From NCBI GenBank assembly GCA_032718475.1, contig JAUCBJ010000458.1, forward strand, positions 1 to 34,415: DNA of 34,415 nucleotides, written 5' to 3'. The position numbers and the translations under genes were made by a program. Positions 1 through 11,426 of the stretch are shown here, in pieces. Positions within the stretch are counted from its first letter, which is position 1, and each line of letters begins with the position of its first letter. The notes under the pieces were generated by a model. That model searched no databases, was not told the origin of the DNA, and was given only the letters and a program-made list of their open reading frames with translations. The stretch is from Nemertoderma westbladi (Eukaryota > Xenacoelomorpha > Nemertodermatida > Nemertodermatidae).

Positions 1-1500
1 GTTCTGGCCCCAAAACGAAGTGTTCGCGTATGCGCAGCAATATTAAATCTAAAACGGCCACAAAGACGAAGACAAAGTCGAAGACGGCCACCCTAGTCTT
101 GCGTTAGCTCTTTAGGGATACCATTTTTGCGGAGGAGAAGGCTACGTCAGAAAGTAAGCTAGAACCACCAATAAGATGTTCCTAGACCCCCCCCCAGAAT
201 CGACTGAAAAGTCCGCAAGACTTTTTTTGGAGCGATCCGGCCGACGGGTAACCCGCTGGGTCCATTTTGACCCGTTTTTACCCATTTTTCGGAGTTGAAA
301 TTTTAAAAGTGTTTGTTCTCAGGAACTACGTCTCCCCCCAATAAGGGGCCAACGCAGTTCGAAAGAGCAAGGTCCATACCCCCCAAAACTACCTTTTGTA
401 TATACGCCGACAAATATTTTGTCCGCGATCAGTAAAAGATCATGAAGATCGTGTTTGATCGCGAATCGGACAGAGAAGGAGTTTCCACATCTGAAAATGG
501 TCTAGCCCATCGTCTTTCTCGTCCCCGAATTGTGGGGGGTAGCCGGAAGCCCAATTTCTCAAAATTTATTCTTGACCATGATCGCGATCGTCGAAAAGAT
601 CGTAAATGATCTTTAACTTTAAAGCTATTTGGGACTTAATTTTCTTAATAGAAATTGTTGACTGGACTGTTGCGAGTTGATTAAAAGAAATTTCAACTCG
701 ATAGGCCTAACCGTACCGGAGATACAAAGATCCAAAGTCTGACGTATGATCTTTAAAGATCACCCTATGATGACTCGGTCGGTAATTTTTTTTAAATTAA
801 ATGAATGTTTAGAAAGGTCGCGCGCACCCAACCATGCATCGCGTTCCAAGTTGCGGATGACAGCTGCTCCGGAAATCAGACTTTACCAAAAAAAAACCGG
901 ATCTTCAAAGATCATTGCCGAATAACTCGAGAACCATAAGGGCTATGAAAAAACTTTCAACGGCAATAATATTCGCCTCTTCAATGCGCTTCAAACCATG
1001 TATTTGGATTTTTCGTAGCGTCGATATTTTTCGAGATATAGCCTTCGAAACGCGGGTATGGCAAAACGGGTGTTTGTACCGGTACCTAGGCCTAGCTGTA
1101 CACGATTGGAGTGATTTAAACATTGGAATCTTAATGATTCGCGACGGGCTACACGCCAGTTTTTAAATTTCTGAAAAAGACCCAGCGGTTGCAGAGATAT
1201 GAAAATTTTTCAAATGTACCTCGCGTCGATCGAAAAGTGCCATCGTCGAAAACGAAAAATTTTTAATCTCAATTTTCACCATGAAGAATTGATTTTTATG
1301 AAAAAGTCTCCAGATGAAAAGTGATCAGAATCATTAATTACCTACAAGGGGATGAAATTCGAGTCACTAAAATGAATTTTAAAATTTTTTTTGGTTAAAA
1401 TTTAGTTTGGACCAGGAACGAGGCTTAATCTAATATACAGTCAGTTGGCGGAGGGAGCGGAGCGACCGGAGCCCCAAAAACTAAAACCCCTGGGTTACTG
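1..1500. other. Non-coding region, GATC-palindrome rich
   Basis: No gene is supported here. The open frames on both strands around 905-1166 overlap each other, have no recognisable domain and lack splice context. Bases 420-920 hold many GATC tetramers, several inside short palindromes, such as the 14-bp perfect palindrome GATCTTTAAAGATC at 750-763 and GATCTTCAAAGATC at 900-913. The end (1441-1475) is purine-rich GGAGCGGAGCGACCGGAG-like DNA, followed by the poly-C tract at the edge of the satellite. It may be an old repeat, but I cannot name a family. Confidence 0.5.
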
Positions 1501-1524
1501 CCCCCCCCCCCCCCCCCCCCCCCC
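1501..1524 (+). repeat. Poly-C tract (24 C) at satellite edge
   Basis: An uninterrupted run of 24 C sits directly at the left border of the 110-bp satellite. The first monomer begins within a few bases of it. Homopolymers of this length are unstable and may be miscounted in assembly. Confidence 0.9.
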
Positions 1525-4500
1525 GCTAAATCCCCATTTATAGTGTTTACAATATGTCAATAACTACATACTGCATTTAGATTTACATTTTTTATGTTAA
1601 AAAACTGAAAAAAATTTCCGCTCGCTTCGCTCACGCTTAATCCCCATTTATAGTGTTTACAATATGTCAACAACTACTTACTGCATTTAGATTTACATTT
1701 TTATGTTAAAAAACTGGAAAAATTTTCCGCTCGCTTCGCTCGCGCTGCATCCCCATTTATATTGTTTACAATATGTCAATAACTACATACTGCATTTAGA
1801 TTTATAATTTTCCAGTTAAAAAACTGAAAAAATTTTCCGCTCGCTTCGCTCGCGCTCAATCCCCGTTTGTAGTGTTTACAATATGTCAATAACTACATAC
1901 TGCATTTAGATTTACATATTTTATAAACTGAAAAAATTTTCCGCTCGCTTCGCTCGCGCTTATTCCCCATTTATAGTGTTTACAATATGTCAATAACTAC
2001 CGGTACATACTGCATTTAGATTTACATATTTTATGTTAAAAAACTTAAAAAATTTTCCGCTCGCTTTGCTCGCGCTCAATCCCCATTTATAGTGTTTACA
2101 ATATGTCAACAACTACTTACTGCATTTAGATTTACATTTTTATGTTAAAAAACTGGAAAAATTTTCCGCTCACTTCGCTATCGCTCAATCCCCATTTATA
2201 GTGTTTACAATATGTCAATAACTACATACTGCATTTTGATTTACATTTTTTATGTTTAAAAACTTAAAAAATTTTCCGCTCACTTCGCTCTCGCTCAATC
2301 CCCATTTATAGTGTTTACAATATGTCAATAACTACATACTGCATTTAGATTTACATTTTTTATGTTTAAAAACTTAAAAAATTTTCCGCTCACTTCGCTC
2401 GCGCTGCATCCCCTTTTATATTGTTTACAATATGTCAATAACTACATACTGCATTTAGATTTACAATTTCACAGTTTAAAAAGTGAAAAAATTTTCGCTC
2501 GCGCTCAATCCCCATTTATAGTGTTTACAATATGTCAATAACTACATACTGCATTTAGATTTACATTTTTTATGTTAAAAAACTGGAAAAATTTTCCGCT
2601 CACTTCGCTCTCGCTCAATCCCCATTTATAGTGTTTACAATATGTCAATAACTACATACTGCATTTAGATTTACATATTTTATGTTAAAAAACTTAAAAA
2701 ATTTTCCGCTCGCTTCACTCGCGCTCAATCCCCATCTATAGTGTTTACAATATGTCAACAACTACTTACTGCATTTACATTTACATTTTTATGTTAAAAA
2801 ACTGGAAAAATTTTCCGCTCACTTCGCTCTCGCTCAATCCCCATTTATAGTGTTTACAATATGTCAATAACTACATACTGCATTTAGATTTACATTTTTT
2901 ATGTTAAAAAACTTAAAAAATTTTCCGCTCGCTTCGCTCGCGCTGCATCCCCTTTTATATTGTTTACAATATGTCAATAACTACATACTGCATTTAGATT
3001 TACAATTTTACAGTTTAAAAAGTGAAAAAATTTTCCGCTCGTTTCGCTCGCGCTCAATCCCCATTTATAGTGTTTACAATATGTCAACAACTACATACTG
3101 CATTTAGATTTACATTTTACTGCATTTAGATTTACATTTTTTATGTTAAAAAACTTTAAAAATTTTCCGCTCGCTTCGCTCGCGCTGCATCCCCATTTAT
3201 ATTGTTTACAATATGTCAATAACTACATACTGCATTTAGATTTACAATTTTTCAGTTAAAAAAGTGAAAAAATTTTCCGCTCGCTTCGCTCGCGCTCAAT
3301 CCCCATTTATAGTTTTCACGTCAATAACTACATACTGCATTTAGATTTACATTTTTTATGTTAAAAAACTGAAAAAATTTTCCGCTCGCTTCGCTCGCGC
3401 TCAATCCCCGTTTATAGTGTTTATAATATGTCAATAACTACATACTGTATTTAGATTTACATTTTTTATGTTAAAAAACTGAAAAAATTTTCCGCTCGCT
3501 TCGCTCGCGCTCAATCCCCGTTTATAGTGTTTATAATATGTCAATAACAACATACTGCATTTAGATTTACATTTTTTATGTTAAAAAACTTAAATTATTG
3601 TGTTTATAATATGTCAATAACTACATACAGTATTTAGATTGACATTTTTTATGTTAAAAAACTTAAAAAATTTTCCGCTCGCTTCGCTCGCGCTCAATCC
3701 CCGTTTATAGTGTTTATAATATGTCAATATTTACATACTGCATTTAGATTTACATTTTTTATGTTTAAAAACTGAAAAAATTTTCCGCTCGCTTCGCTCG
3801 CGCTCTGTCCCCGTTTATAGTGTTTATAATATGTCAATTAGTACATACTGCATTTAGATTTACATTTTTTATGTTAAAAAAATTTAAAAATTTTCCGCTC
3901 GCTTCGCTCGCGCTCAATCCCCGTTTATAGTGTTTATAATATGTCAATAACTACATTCTGCATTTAGATTTACATTTTTATGTCAAAAAACTGAAAAAAT
4001 TTTACGCTCGCTTCGCTTGCGCTCAATCCCCATTTATTGTGTTTACAATATGTCCATAACTACATACTGCATTTAGATTTACATTTTTTATGTTAAAAAA
4101 TATTAATATATATTGTTTTTTATGTTAAAAAACTGAAAAAATTTTCCGCTCGCTTCGCTCGCGCTCAATCCCCGTTTATAGTGTTTATAATATGTCAATA
4201 ACTACATACTGTATTTAGATTTACATTTTTTATGTTAAAAAACTGAAAAAATTTTCCGCTCGCTTCGCTCGCGCTCAATCCCCATTTGTAGTCTTTATAA
4301 TATGTCAATAACTACATACTGCATTTAGATTTACATTTTTTATGTTAAAAAACTGAAAAAATTTTCCGCAATAACTACATACTGCATTTAGATTTACATT
4401 TTTTATGTTAAAAAACTGAAAAAATTTTCCGCTCGCTTCGCTCGCGCTCAATCCCCGTTTATAGTGTTTATAATATGTCAATAACTACATACTGCATTTA

Positions 4501-7500
4501 GATTTACATTTTTTATGTTTAAAAACTGAAAAAATTTTACGCTCGCTTCGCTCGCGCTCAGTCCCCGTTTATAGTGTTTATAATATGTCAATTACTACAT
4601 ACTGCATTTAGATTTACATTTTTCATGTTAAAAAACTTTAAAAATTTTCCGCTCGCTTCGCTCGCGCTCAATCCCCGTTTATAGTGTTTATAATATGTCA
4701 ATAACTACATTCTGCATTTAGATTTACATTTTTATGTCAAAAAACTGAAAAAATTTTACGCTCGCTTCGCTTGCGCTCAATCCCCATTTATTGTGTTTAC
4801 AATATGTCCATAACTACATACTGCATTTAGATTTACATTTTTTATGTTAAAAAATATTAATATATATTGTTTTTTATGTTAAAAAACTGAAAAAATTTTC
4901 CGCTCGCTTCGCTCGCGCTCAATCCCCGTTTATAGTGTTTATAATATGTCAATAACTACATACTGTATTTAGATTTACATTTTTTATGTTAAAAAACTGA
5001 AAAAATTTTCCGCTCGCTTCGCTCGCGCTCAATCCCCATTTATAGTGTTTATAATATGTCAATAACTACATACTGCATTTAGATTTACATTTTTTATGTT
5101 AAAAAACTGAAAAAATTTTCCGCTCGCTTCGCTCGCGCTCAATCCCCGTTTATAGTGTTTATAATATGTCAATAACTACATACTGTATTTAGATTTACAT
5201 TTTTTATGTTAAAAAACTGAAAAAATTTTCCGCTCGCTTCGCTCGCGCTCAATCCCCATTTATAGTGTTTATAATATGTCAATAACTACATACTGCATTT
5301 AGATTTACATTTTTTATGTTAAAAAACTGAAAAAATTTTCCGCTCGCTTCGCTCGCGCTCAATCCCCGTTTATAGTGTTTATAATATGTCAATAACTACA
5401 TACTGTATTTAGATTTACATTTTTTATGTTAAAAAACTGAAAAAATTTTTCGCTCGCTTCGCTCGCGCTCAATCCCCGTTTATAGTGTTTATAATATGTC
5501 AATAACAACATACTGCATTTAGATTTACATTTTTTATGTTAAAATACTTAAATTATTGTGTTTATAATATGTCAATAACTACATACAGTATTTAGATTGA
5601 CATTTTTTATGTTAAAAAACTGAAAAAATTTTCCACTCGCTTCGCTCGCGCTCAATCCCCGTTTATAGTGTTTATAATATGTCAATATTTACATACTGCA
5701 TTTAGATTTACATTTTTTATGTTTAAAAACTGAAAAAATTTTCCGCTCGCTTCGCTCGCGCTCTGTCCCCGTTTATAGTGTTTATAATATGTCAATTAGT
5801 ACATACTGCATTTAGATTTACATTTTTTATGTTAAAAAAATTTAAAAATTTTCCGCTCGCTTCGCTCGCGCTCAATCCCCGTTTATAGTGTTTATAATAT
5901 GTCAATAACTACATTCTGCATTTAGATTTACATTTTTATGTCAAAAAACTGAAAAAATTTTACGCTCGCTTCGCTTGCGCTCAATCCCCATTTATTGTGT
6001 TTACAATATGTCCATAACTACATACTGCATTTAGATTTACATTTTTTATGTTAAAAAATATTAATATATATTGTTTTTTATGTTAAAAAACTGAAAAAAT
6101 TTTCCGCTCGCTTCGCTCGCGCTCAATCCCCGTTTATAGTGTTTATAATATGTCAATAACTACATACTGTATTTAGATTTACATTTTTTATGTTAAAAAA
6201 CTGAAAAAATTTTCCGCTCGCTTCGCTCGCGCTCAATCCCCATTTATAGTCTTTATAATATGTCAATAACTACATACTGCATTTAGATTTACATTTTTTA
6301 TGTTAAAAAACTGAAAAAATTTTCCGCTCGCTTCGCTCGCGCTCAATCCCCGTTTATAGTGTTTATAATATGTCAATAACTACATACTGTATTTAGATTT
6401 ACATTTTTTATGTTAAAAAACTGAAAAAATTTTCCGCTCGCTTCGCTCGCGCTCAATCCCCATTTATAGTGTTTATAATATGTCAATAACTACATACTTC
6501 ATTTAGATTTACATTTTTTATGTTAAAAAACTGAAAAAATTTTCCGCTCGCTTCGCTCGCGCTCAATCCCCGTTTATAGTGTTTATAATATGTCAATAAC
6601 TACATTCTGCATTTAGATTTACATTTTTATGTCAAAAAACTGAAAAAATTTTACGCTCGCTTCGCTTGCGCTCAATCCCCATTTATTGTGTTTACAATAT
6701 GTCCATAACTACATACTGCATTTAGATTTACATTTTTTATGTTATATTGTTTTTTATGTTAAAAAACTGAAAAAATTTTCCGCTCGCTTCGCTCGCGCTC
6801 AATCCCTGTTTATAGTGTTTATAATATGTCAATAACTACATACTGTATTTAGATTTACATTTTTTATGTTAAAAAACTGAAAAAAATTTTCCGCTCGCTT
6901 CGCTCGCGCTCAATCCCCATTTATAGTGTTTATAATATGTCAATAACTACATACTGCATTTAGATTTACATTTTTTATGTTAAAAAACTGAAAAAATTTT
7001 CCGCTCGCTTCGCTCGCGCTCAATCCCCGTTTATAGTGTTTATAATATGTCAATAACTACATACTGTATTTAGATTTACATTTTTTATGTTAAAAAACTG
7101 AAAAAATTTTCCGCTCGCTTCGCTCGCGCTCACTCCCCGTTTATAGTGTTTATAATATGTCAATAACTACATACTGCATTTAGATTTACATTTTTTATGT
7201 TAAAAAACTTAAATTATTGTGTTTATAATATGTCAATAACTACATACAGTATTTAGATTGACATTTTTTATGTTAAAAAACTGAAAAAATTTTCCGCTCG
7301 CTTCGCTCGCGCTCAATCCCCGTTTATAGTGTTTAGAATATGTCAATAACTACATACTGCATTTAGATTTACATTTTTTATGTTTAAAAACTGAAAAAAT
7401 TTTCCGCTCGCTTCGCTCGCGCTCTGTCCCCGTTTATAGTGTTTATAATATGTCAATTAGTACATACTGCATTTAGATTTACATTTTTTATGTTAAAAAA

Positions 7501-9055
7501 CTTTAAAAATTTTCCGCTCGCTTCGCTCGCGCTCAATCCCCGTTTATAGTGTTTATAATATGTCAATAACTACATTCTGCATTTAGATTTACATTTTTAT
7601 GTCAAAAAACTGAAAAAATTTTACGCTCGCTTCGCTTGCGCTCAATCCCCATTTATTGTGTTTACAATATGTCCATAACTACATACTGCATTTAGATTTA
7701 CATTTTTTATGTTAAAAAATATTAATATATATTGTTTTTTATGTTAAAAAACTGAAAAAATTTTCCGCTCGCTTCGCTCGCGCTTAATCCCCGTTTATAG
7801 TGTTTATAATATGTCAATAACTACATACTGTATTTAGATTTACATTTTTTATGTTAAAAAACTGAAAAAATTTTCCGCTCGCTTCGCTCGCGCTCAATCC
7901 CCATTTATAGTGTTTATAATATGTCAATAACTACATACTGCATTTAGATTTACATTTTTTATGTTAAAAAACTGAAAAAATTTTCCGCTCGCTTCGCTCG
8001 CGCTCAATCCCCGTTTATAGTGTTTATAATATGTCAATAACTACATACTGTATTTAGATTTACATTTTTTATGTTAAAAAACTGAAAAAATTTTCCGCTC
8101 GCTTCGCTCGCGCTCAATCCCCATTTATAGTGTTTATAATATGTCAATAACTACATACTTCATTTAGATTTACATTTTTTATGTTAAAAAACTTAAAAAA
8201 TTTTCCGCTCGCTTCGCTCGCGCTCAATCCCCGTTTGTAGTGTTTAGAATATGTCAATAACTACATACTGCATTTACATTTACATTTTTTATGTGCGAAA
8301 AATTTAGATTTTCATTTTTTATGTTAAAAAACTTAAAAAATTTTCCGCTCGCTTCGCTCGGGCTCAATCCCCGTTTATAGTGTTTATAATATGTCAATAA
8401 CTACATTCTGCATTTAGATTTACATTTTTATGTCAAAAAACTGAAAAAATTTTACGCTTACTTCGCTTGCGCTCAATCCCCATTTATTGTGTTTACAATA
8501 TGTCCATAACTACATACTGCATTTAGATTTACATTTTTTATGTTCGCTCGCGCTCAATCCCCGTTTATAGTGTTTATAATATGTCAATAACTACATACTG
8601 CATTTAGATTTACATTTTTTATGTTAAAAAACTGAAATTATAGTGTTTATAATATGTCAATAACTACATACAGTATTTAGATTGACATTTTTTATGTTAA
8701 AAAACTGAAAAAATTTTCCGCTCGCTTCGCGCGCGCTCAATCCCCATTTATAGTGTTTATAATATGTCAATAACTACATACTGCATTTAGATTTACATTT
8801 TTTATGTTTAAAAACTGAAAAAATTTTCCGCTCGCTTCGCTTGCGCTCAATCCCCGTTTATAGTGTTTATAATATGTCAATTACTACATACTGCATTTAG
8901 ATTTACATTTTTTATGTTAAAAAACTTTAAAAATTTTCCGCCCGCTTCGCTCGCGCTCAATCCCCGTTTATAGTGTTTATAATATGTCAATAACTACATT
9001 CTGCATTTAGATTTACATTTTTATGTCAAAAAACTGAAAAAATTTTACGCTCGCA
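1525..9055 (+). repeat. 110-bp satellite array (about 68 monomers)
   Basis: Monomers repeat at exactly 110 bp over long stretches; for example, the AATCCCC box falls at 4921, 5031, 5141, 5251 and 5361. Each monomer has a CCCC(A/G)TTTATAGTGTTTA box, a TATGTCAATAACTACATACTG segment, an A/T-tract segment and a CpG-rich CGCTCGCTTCGCTCGC box. Two variants are separated in space: 'TTTACAATATG' dominates in about 1525-3350 and 'TTTATAATATG' in about 3400-9050. A junction variant (TTAAATTATTGTG) at about 3592, 5550, 7211 and 8635 and an insert (ATTAATATATATTG) at about 4101, 4855, 6059 and 7720 mark higher-order units. The short ORF at 2901-3107 is only satellite sequence. Confidence 0.97.
3592..8635 (+). 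repeat. Higher-order repeat blocks in the 110-bp satellite
   Basis: Two independent marker variants give the same spacings. One moves 3592 to 5550 to 7211 (steps of about 1958 and 1661). The other moves 4101 to 6059 to 7720 (same steps). The array therefore grew partly by copying blocks of about 15 monomers plus an odd-sized junction. A smaller duplication of about 754 bp is nested inside (marker at 4101 and 4855). Confidence 0.85.
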
Positions 9056-9917
9056 TCTTGATCACGTCTGCATTTAAAAACAGTCAGTTGACGTTGACCT
9101 ACTGCTGCTACAACTACAGCACTATCTGACTATTACTGTCAGACTGTATATATGTTAACATAATTGGAAAATTTCCTTGCTCGCTACGCTCGCATTTTAA
9201 TCTGTTAATGTTAAAATACTGTAGGGCTACAGCATTATAAACTGATAAATTATTACAATTAAGCAATTAGCCTACAGAATTACTGCAAAATTTCATAGTC
9301 AACTGTTGGCTTGGCGCGCATTAGATATCATGACTGGCGCGATTTTCGTTTAACTAGAACGCGTGTGGCGCGCTTTTTGTCAGTATTCCATATAGGTTGT
9401 GGCTTAGCTTAACCAGTTAACACTACTGCAGTCTCCAGTACTGTACTGCGTACTGCAGTACTGCCTGACTGCCAGTCTGTTGGAAGTAGGCATATGTACC
9501 GGTACCTTTGACAGTTTGAAGCACTGCAGTACTAAGTCAGTAAGTACTGAAGTAGGCGTAATCCAGTACAGCAGTAATCCCTGGTGACCTGCCGGCCAGG
9601 TTGGAATTAATGCTGCAAAACTCGGACCCGTCGCGTTCTCGCGTAACTGCGCGAATGACCGCGAACCAGATGCGCGTTGTACGTTTGGGTGAGACAGGTG
9701 CGCGGTACTACAGTACTATCTGACTAGGCCTACTGTTATATACAAACAAGTAAAGTCAGAAAGTAACAATCTGACAATGTACAGATGTATTAAGTAGGCC
9801 TATTACTTAATTTTAATTAGGCCTATATAAGCCAGTGTAAATTTGTTCTTATGAGCTGCGCGATTTTTTGAGATATGGATGGCATTAGCTGCGCGATTTT
9901 GTATGGATATGATGACG
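9056..9917. other. Non-coding flank with cryptic CAGTACTG repeats
   Basis: No gene is seen. Bases 9080-9210 look like a very diverged satellite edge: TGTTAACATAATTGGAAAAT is followed by TTGCTCGCTACGCTCGC at 9177-9196, the same order as in the monomer. Bases 9400-9770 are rich in CAGTAC, CTGCAG and CTGACT words (cryptic simplicity). A 33-bp duplication containing GCTGCGCGATTTT begins at 9855 and 9888. TAGGCCTA- and TACCGGTA-type palindromes are scattered through it. Confidence 0.6.
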
Positions 9918-9925
9918 TGCGTGAC
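9918..9925. repeat. Target-site duplication, left (TGCGTGAC)
   Basis: An 8-bp direct repeat abuts the left CAGGG terminus of the hAT-like element and is identical to 11419-11426. Confidence 0.85.
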
Positions 9926-9954
9926 CAGGGATGGCAAAAACCATAAGTTTTTCA

Positions 9955-10070
9955 GAAAAAATTTTAGGTTTTAGGTTTTGCAAGGTTTTTGTAGGTTTTT
10001 GGAAGGTTTTTGCCGGTTTTTGAAGGTTTTCGCTAGGTTTTTGTAGTATTTCGCTAGGTTTTTGTAGTAT
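9955..10070 (+). repeat. AGGTTTTTG subterminal minisatellite
   Basis: Degenerate copies of AGGTTTTTG and CTAGGTTTTTGTAGTATTTCG lie just inside the left end of the hAT-like element. Related inverse copies (ACCTAAAAACC, CAAAAACCTA) lie inside the right end. Subterminal repeats in hAT elements often serve as transposase binding sites; that role here is inferred. The 88-aa minus-strand open frame across this stretch is repeat-derived. Confidence 0.7.
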
Positions 10071-10481
10071 TTCTGTATTTGTATATTGATTGAATAGATT
10101 GACCTGGCAGCCTGGTTGGTAAATGATTAGATTAATTATATGGGGCCACATTTGGTCAACTGGTCATGGTCAAGATTATAATTTATAGATACCGGTACAC
10201 TATGATACAAAATTGTTTGAAAGAATGAGTCCGTCAGGTTTCATTGTCATATTAGTTACAATTATTTAAACCTGTACAAAGTCTGAAAGTAGGCTTACAG
10301 CAGTACAGTCTTAAATTCAGACAGTAGGTGGTAGGTGCAACTATTTATTACACTATTAGTGTATTAGTTCAGTAGTCTATTAGTATCATTTGCATCAATC
10401 AATGCATGCAGAATGCCTGAATGCAGGCACGCGATTCAGCGAATGCAGAATGCCACCCCATACCACAGTCCCATACTGCCA

Positions 10482-10489
10482 TAAAAGCA
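10482..10489. repeat. Target-site duplication of nested element, left (TAAAAGCA)
   Basis: An 8-bp direct repeat next to the left TIR of the nested element, identical to 10899-10906. Confidence 0.75.
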
Positions 10490-10898
10490 CGGTCCTACGA
10501 ATTACCCCAAAATACCCCAAAACACCCCAAAATACCCCAAAATAGTATAAAACTACCCCAAAATACCCCAAAATAGTTTATAATTACCTCAAAATAGTTT
10601 AGAATTACCCCAAAATACTTTTTTTGAGGCTTTGTTTTGGAAATTTAATTTACCCAAAAATATGGCAAAATGACGAATTACCCCAAAATAATGACGAATT
10701 ACTCCAAAATAATTTAAAAATTTTTCTTCACTCTCGTTTATTGTTTTGGTTAAAAAAACTTGCCACTGTAACCTGCTCCTTTCCCTCGCTGTTAAAAAAC
10801 ATTGTTAGCTTATTTTGGGGTAATTTTTTAGCCTTTTTGGGGTATTTTGGGGTAATTTTTGACTATTTTGGGGTGTTTTGGGGTAATTCGTAGGACCC
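10490..10898. mobile_element. Nested TIR element (MITE) with C4A4-rich arms
   Basis: Perfect 22-bp terminal inverted repeats starting GGTCCTACGAATTACC lie at 10491-10512 and 10876-10897. An 8-bp direct repeat TAAAAGCA at 10482-10489 and 10899-10906 is the likely target duplication. The element (about 409 bp) sits inside the hAT-like element, so it inserted later. Both arms carry serial CCCCAAAATA units (left) or TATTTTGGGG units (right), so the element can fold back and has G-quadruplex potential on each strand. No transposase is encoded. An 8-bp duplication fits hAT and some other superfamilies; the ends do not settle which. The 89-aa plus-strand frame inside it is not a gene. Confidence 0.85.
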
Positions 10899-10906
10899 TA
10901 AAAGCA
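10899..10906. repeat. Target-site duplication of nested element, right (TAAAAGCA)
   Basis: An 8-bp direct repeat next to the right TIR of the nested element, identical to 10482-10489. Confidence 0.75.
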
Positions 10907-11418
10907 TAACGCAAACCATAACCTGATAACCCGATAACCACCTGACTGCCTGTGACCACCAGCTGACCAAAGCCAGAGCTGCAGAGACCACCCACTGACG
11001 CGGACCCAGCCACCTATCTGCCCGGAGCCTGGACCACTGCTGCGCTGTACGTGTACAGTTCAGCAGTTATCAGTAGCAACATACATACTACATACGTCAG
11101 GATGTAGGTCTGTAGTCAGGTAGTTGAGTCACCGGTCAGCCGGTACCGGACCATCTGACTGCTAACTTGCATCAGCTAACTTGCATCAGTCAGCTTGTCA
11201 CTAGTGACAAGACAACTGGACTGGACTGGAACTCATCAGCTGACATGCACAGATACAAGTTGACTTGTTCAGTTGTTTCGAGTGTACAGTACAAATGAAA
11301 TTAAAAGGCAAATTAAAGATGAAAAATCAAAAACCTAAAAACCTAGTTTTAGGCTTTTTTCAAATTTTAGGTTTTTGACAATAACCTAGGTTTACAAAAA
11401 CCTACTTTGCCAGCCCTG

Positions 11419-11426
11419 TGCGTGAC
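11419..11426. repeat. Target-site duplication, right (TGCGTGAC)
   Basis: An 8-bp direct repeat abuts the right CCCTG terminus of the hAT-like element and is identical to 9918-9925. Confidence 0.85.

Larger units (their letters stand above)
9926..11418. mobile_element. hAT-like non-autonomous DNA transposon (host of a nested element)
   Basis: The left end at 9926 reads CAGGGATGGCAAA. The right end, read inward from 11418 on the other strand, is CAGGGCTGGCAAA, so the terminal inverted repeats match at 12 of 13 bases. The ends are flanked by a perfect 8-bp duplication, TGCGTGAC, at 9918-9925 and 11419-11426. An 8-bp duplication with CAGGG-type ends is characteristic of the hAT superfamily. Subterminal AGGTTTTTG-type repeats lie at 9955-10070, with their inverse near 11325-11405. 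No transposase frame exists inside, so it is a non-autonomous derivative that would depend on a transposase elsewhere. It is 1,493 bp including the nested element. Confidence 0.85.

Noticed and set aside
915-1166. 83-codon frame and its antisense partner
   Set aside because: Both strands are open over the same bases, with no motif, no splice context and no compositional change.
10501-10620. Ciliate-type telomere repeat (CCCCAAAA)
   Set aside because: Units are mostly CCCCAAAATA with irregular spacing and have an inverted counterpart at the other end of a TIR element. This is not a telomere.
10624-10893. 89-codon frame
   Set aside because: It lies inside the nested MITE and runs through its inverted repeat arm. 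It shows no transposase signature.
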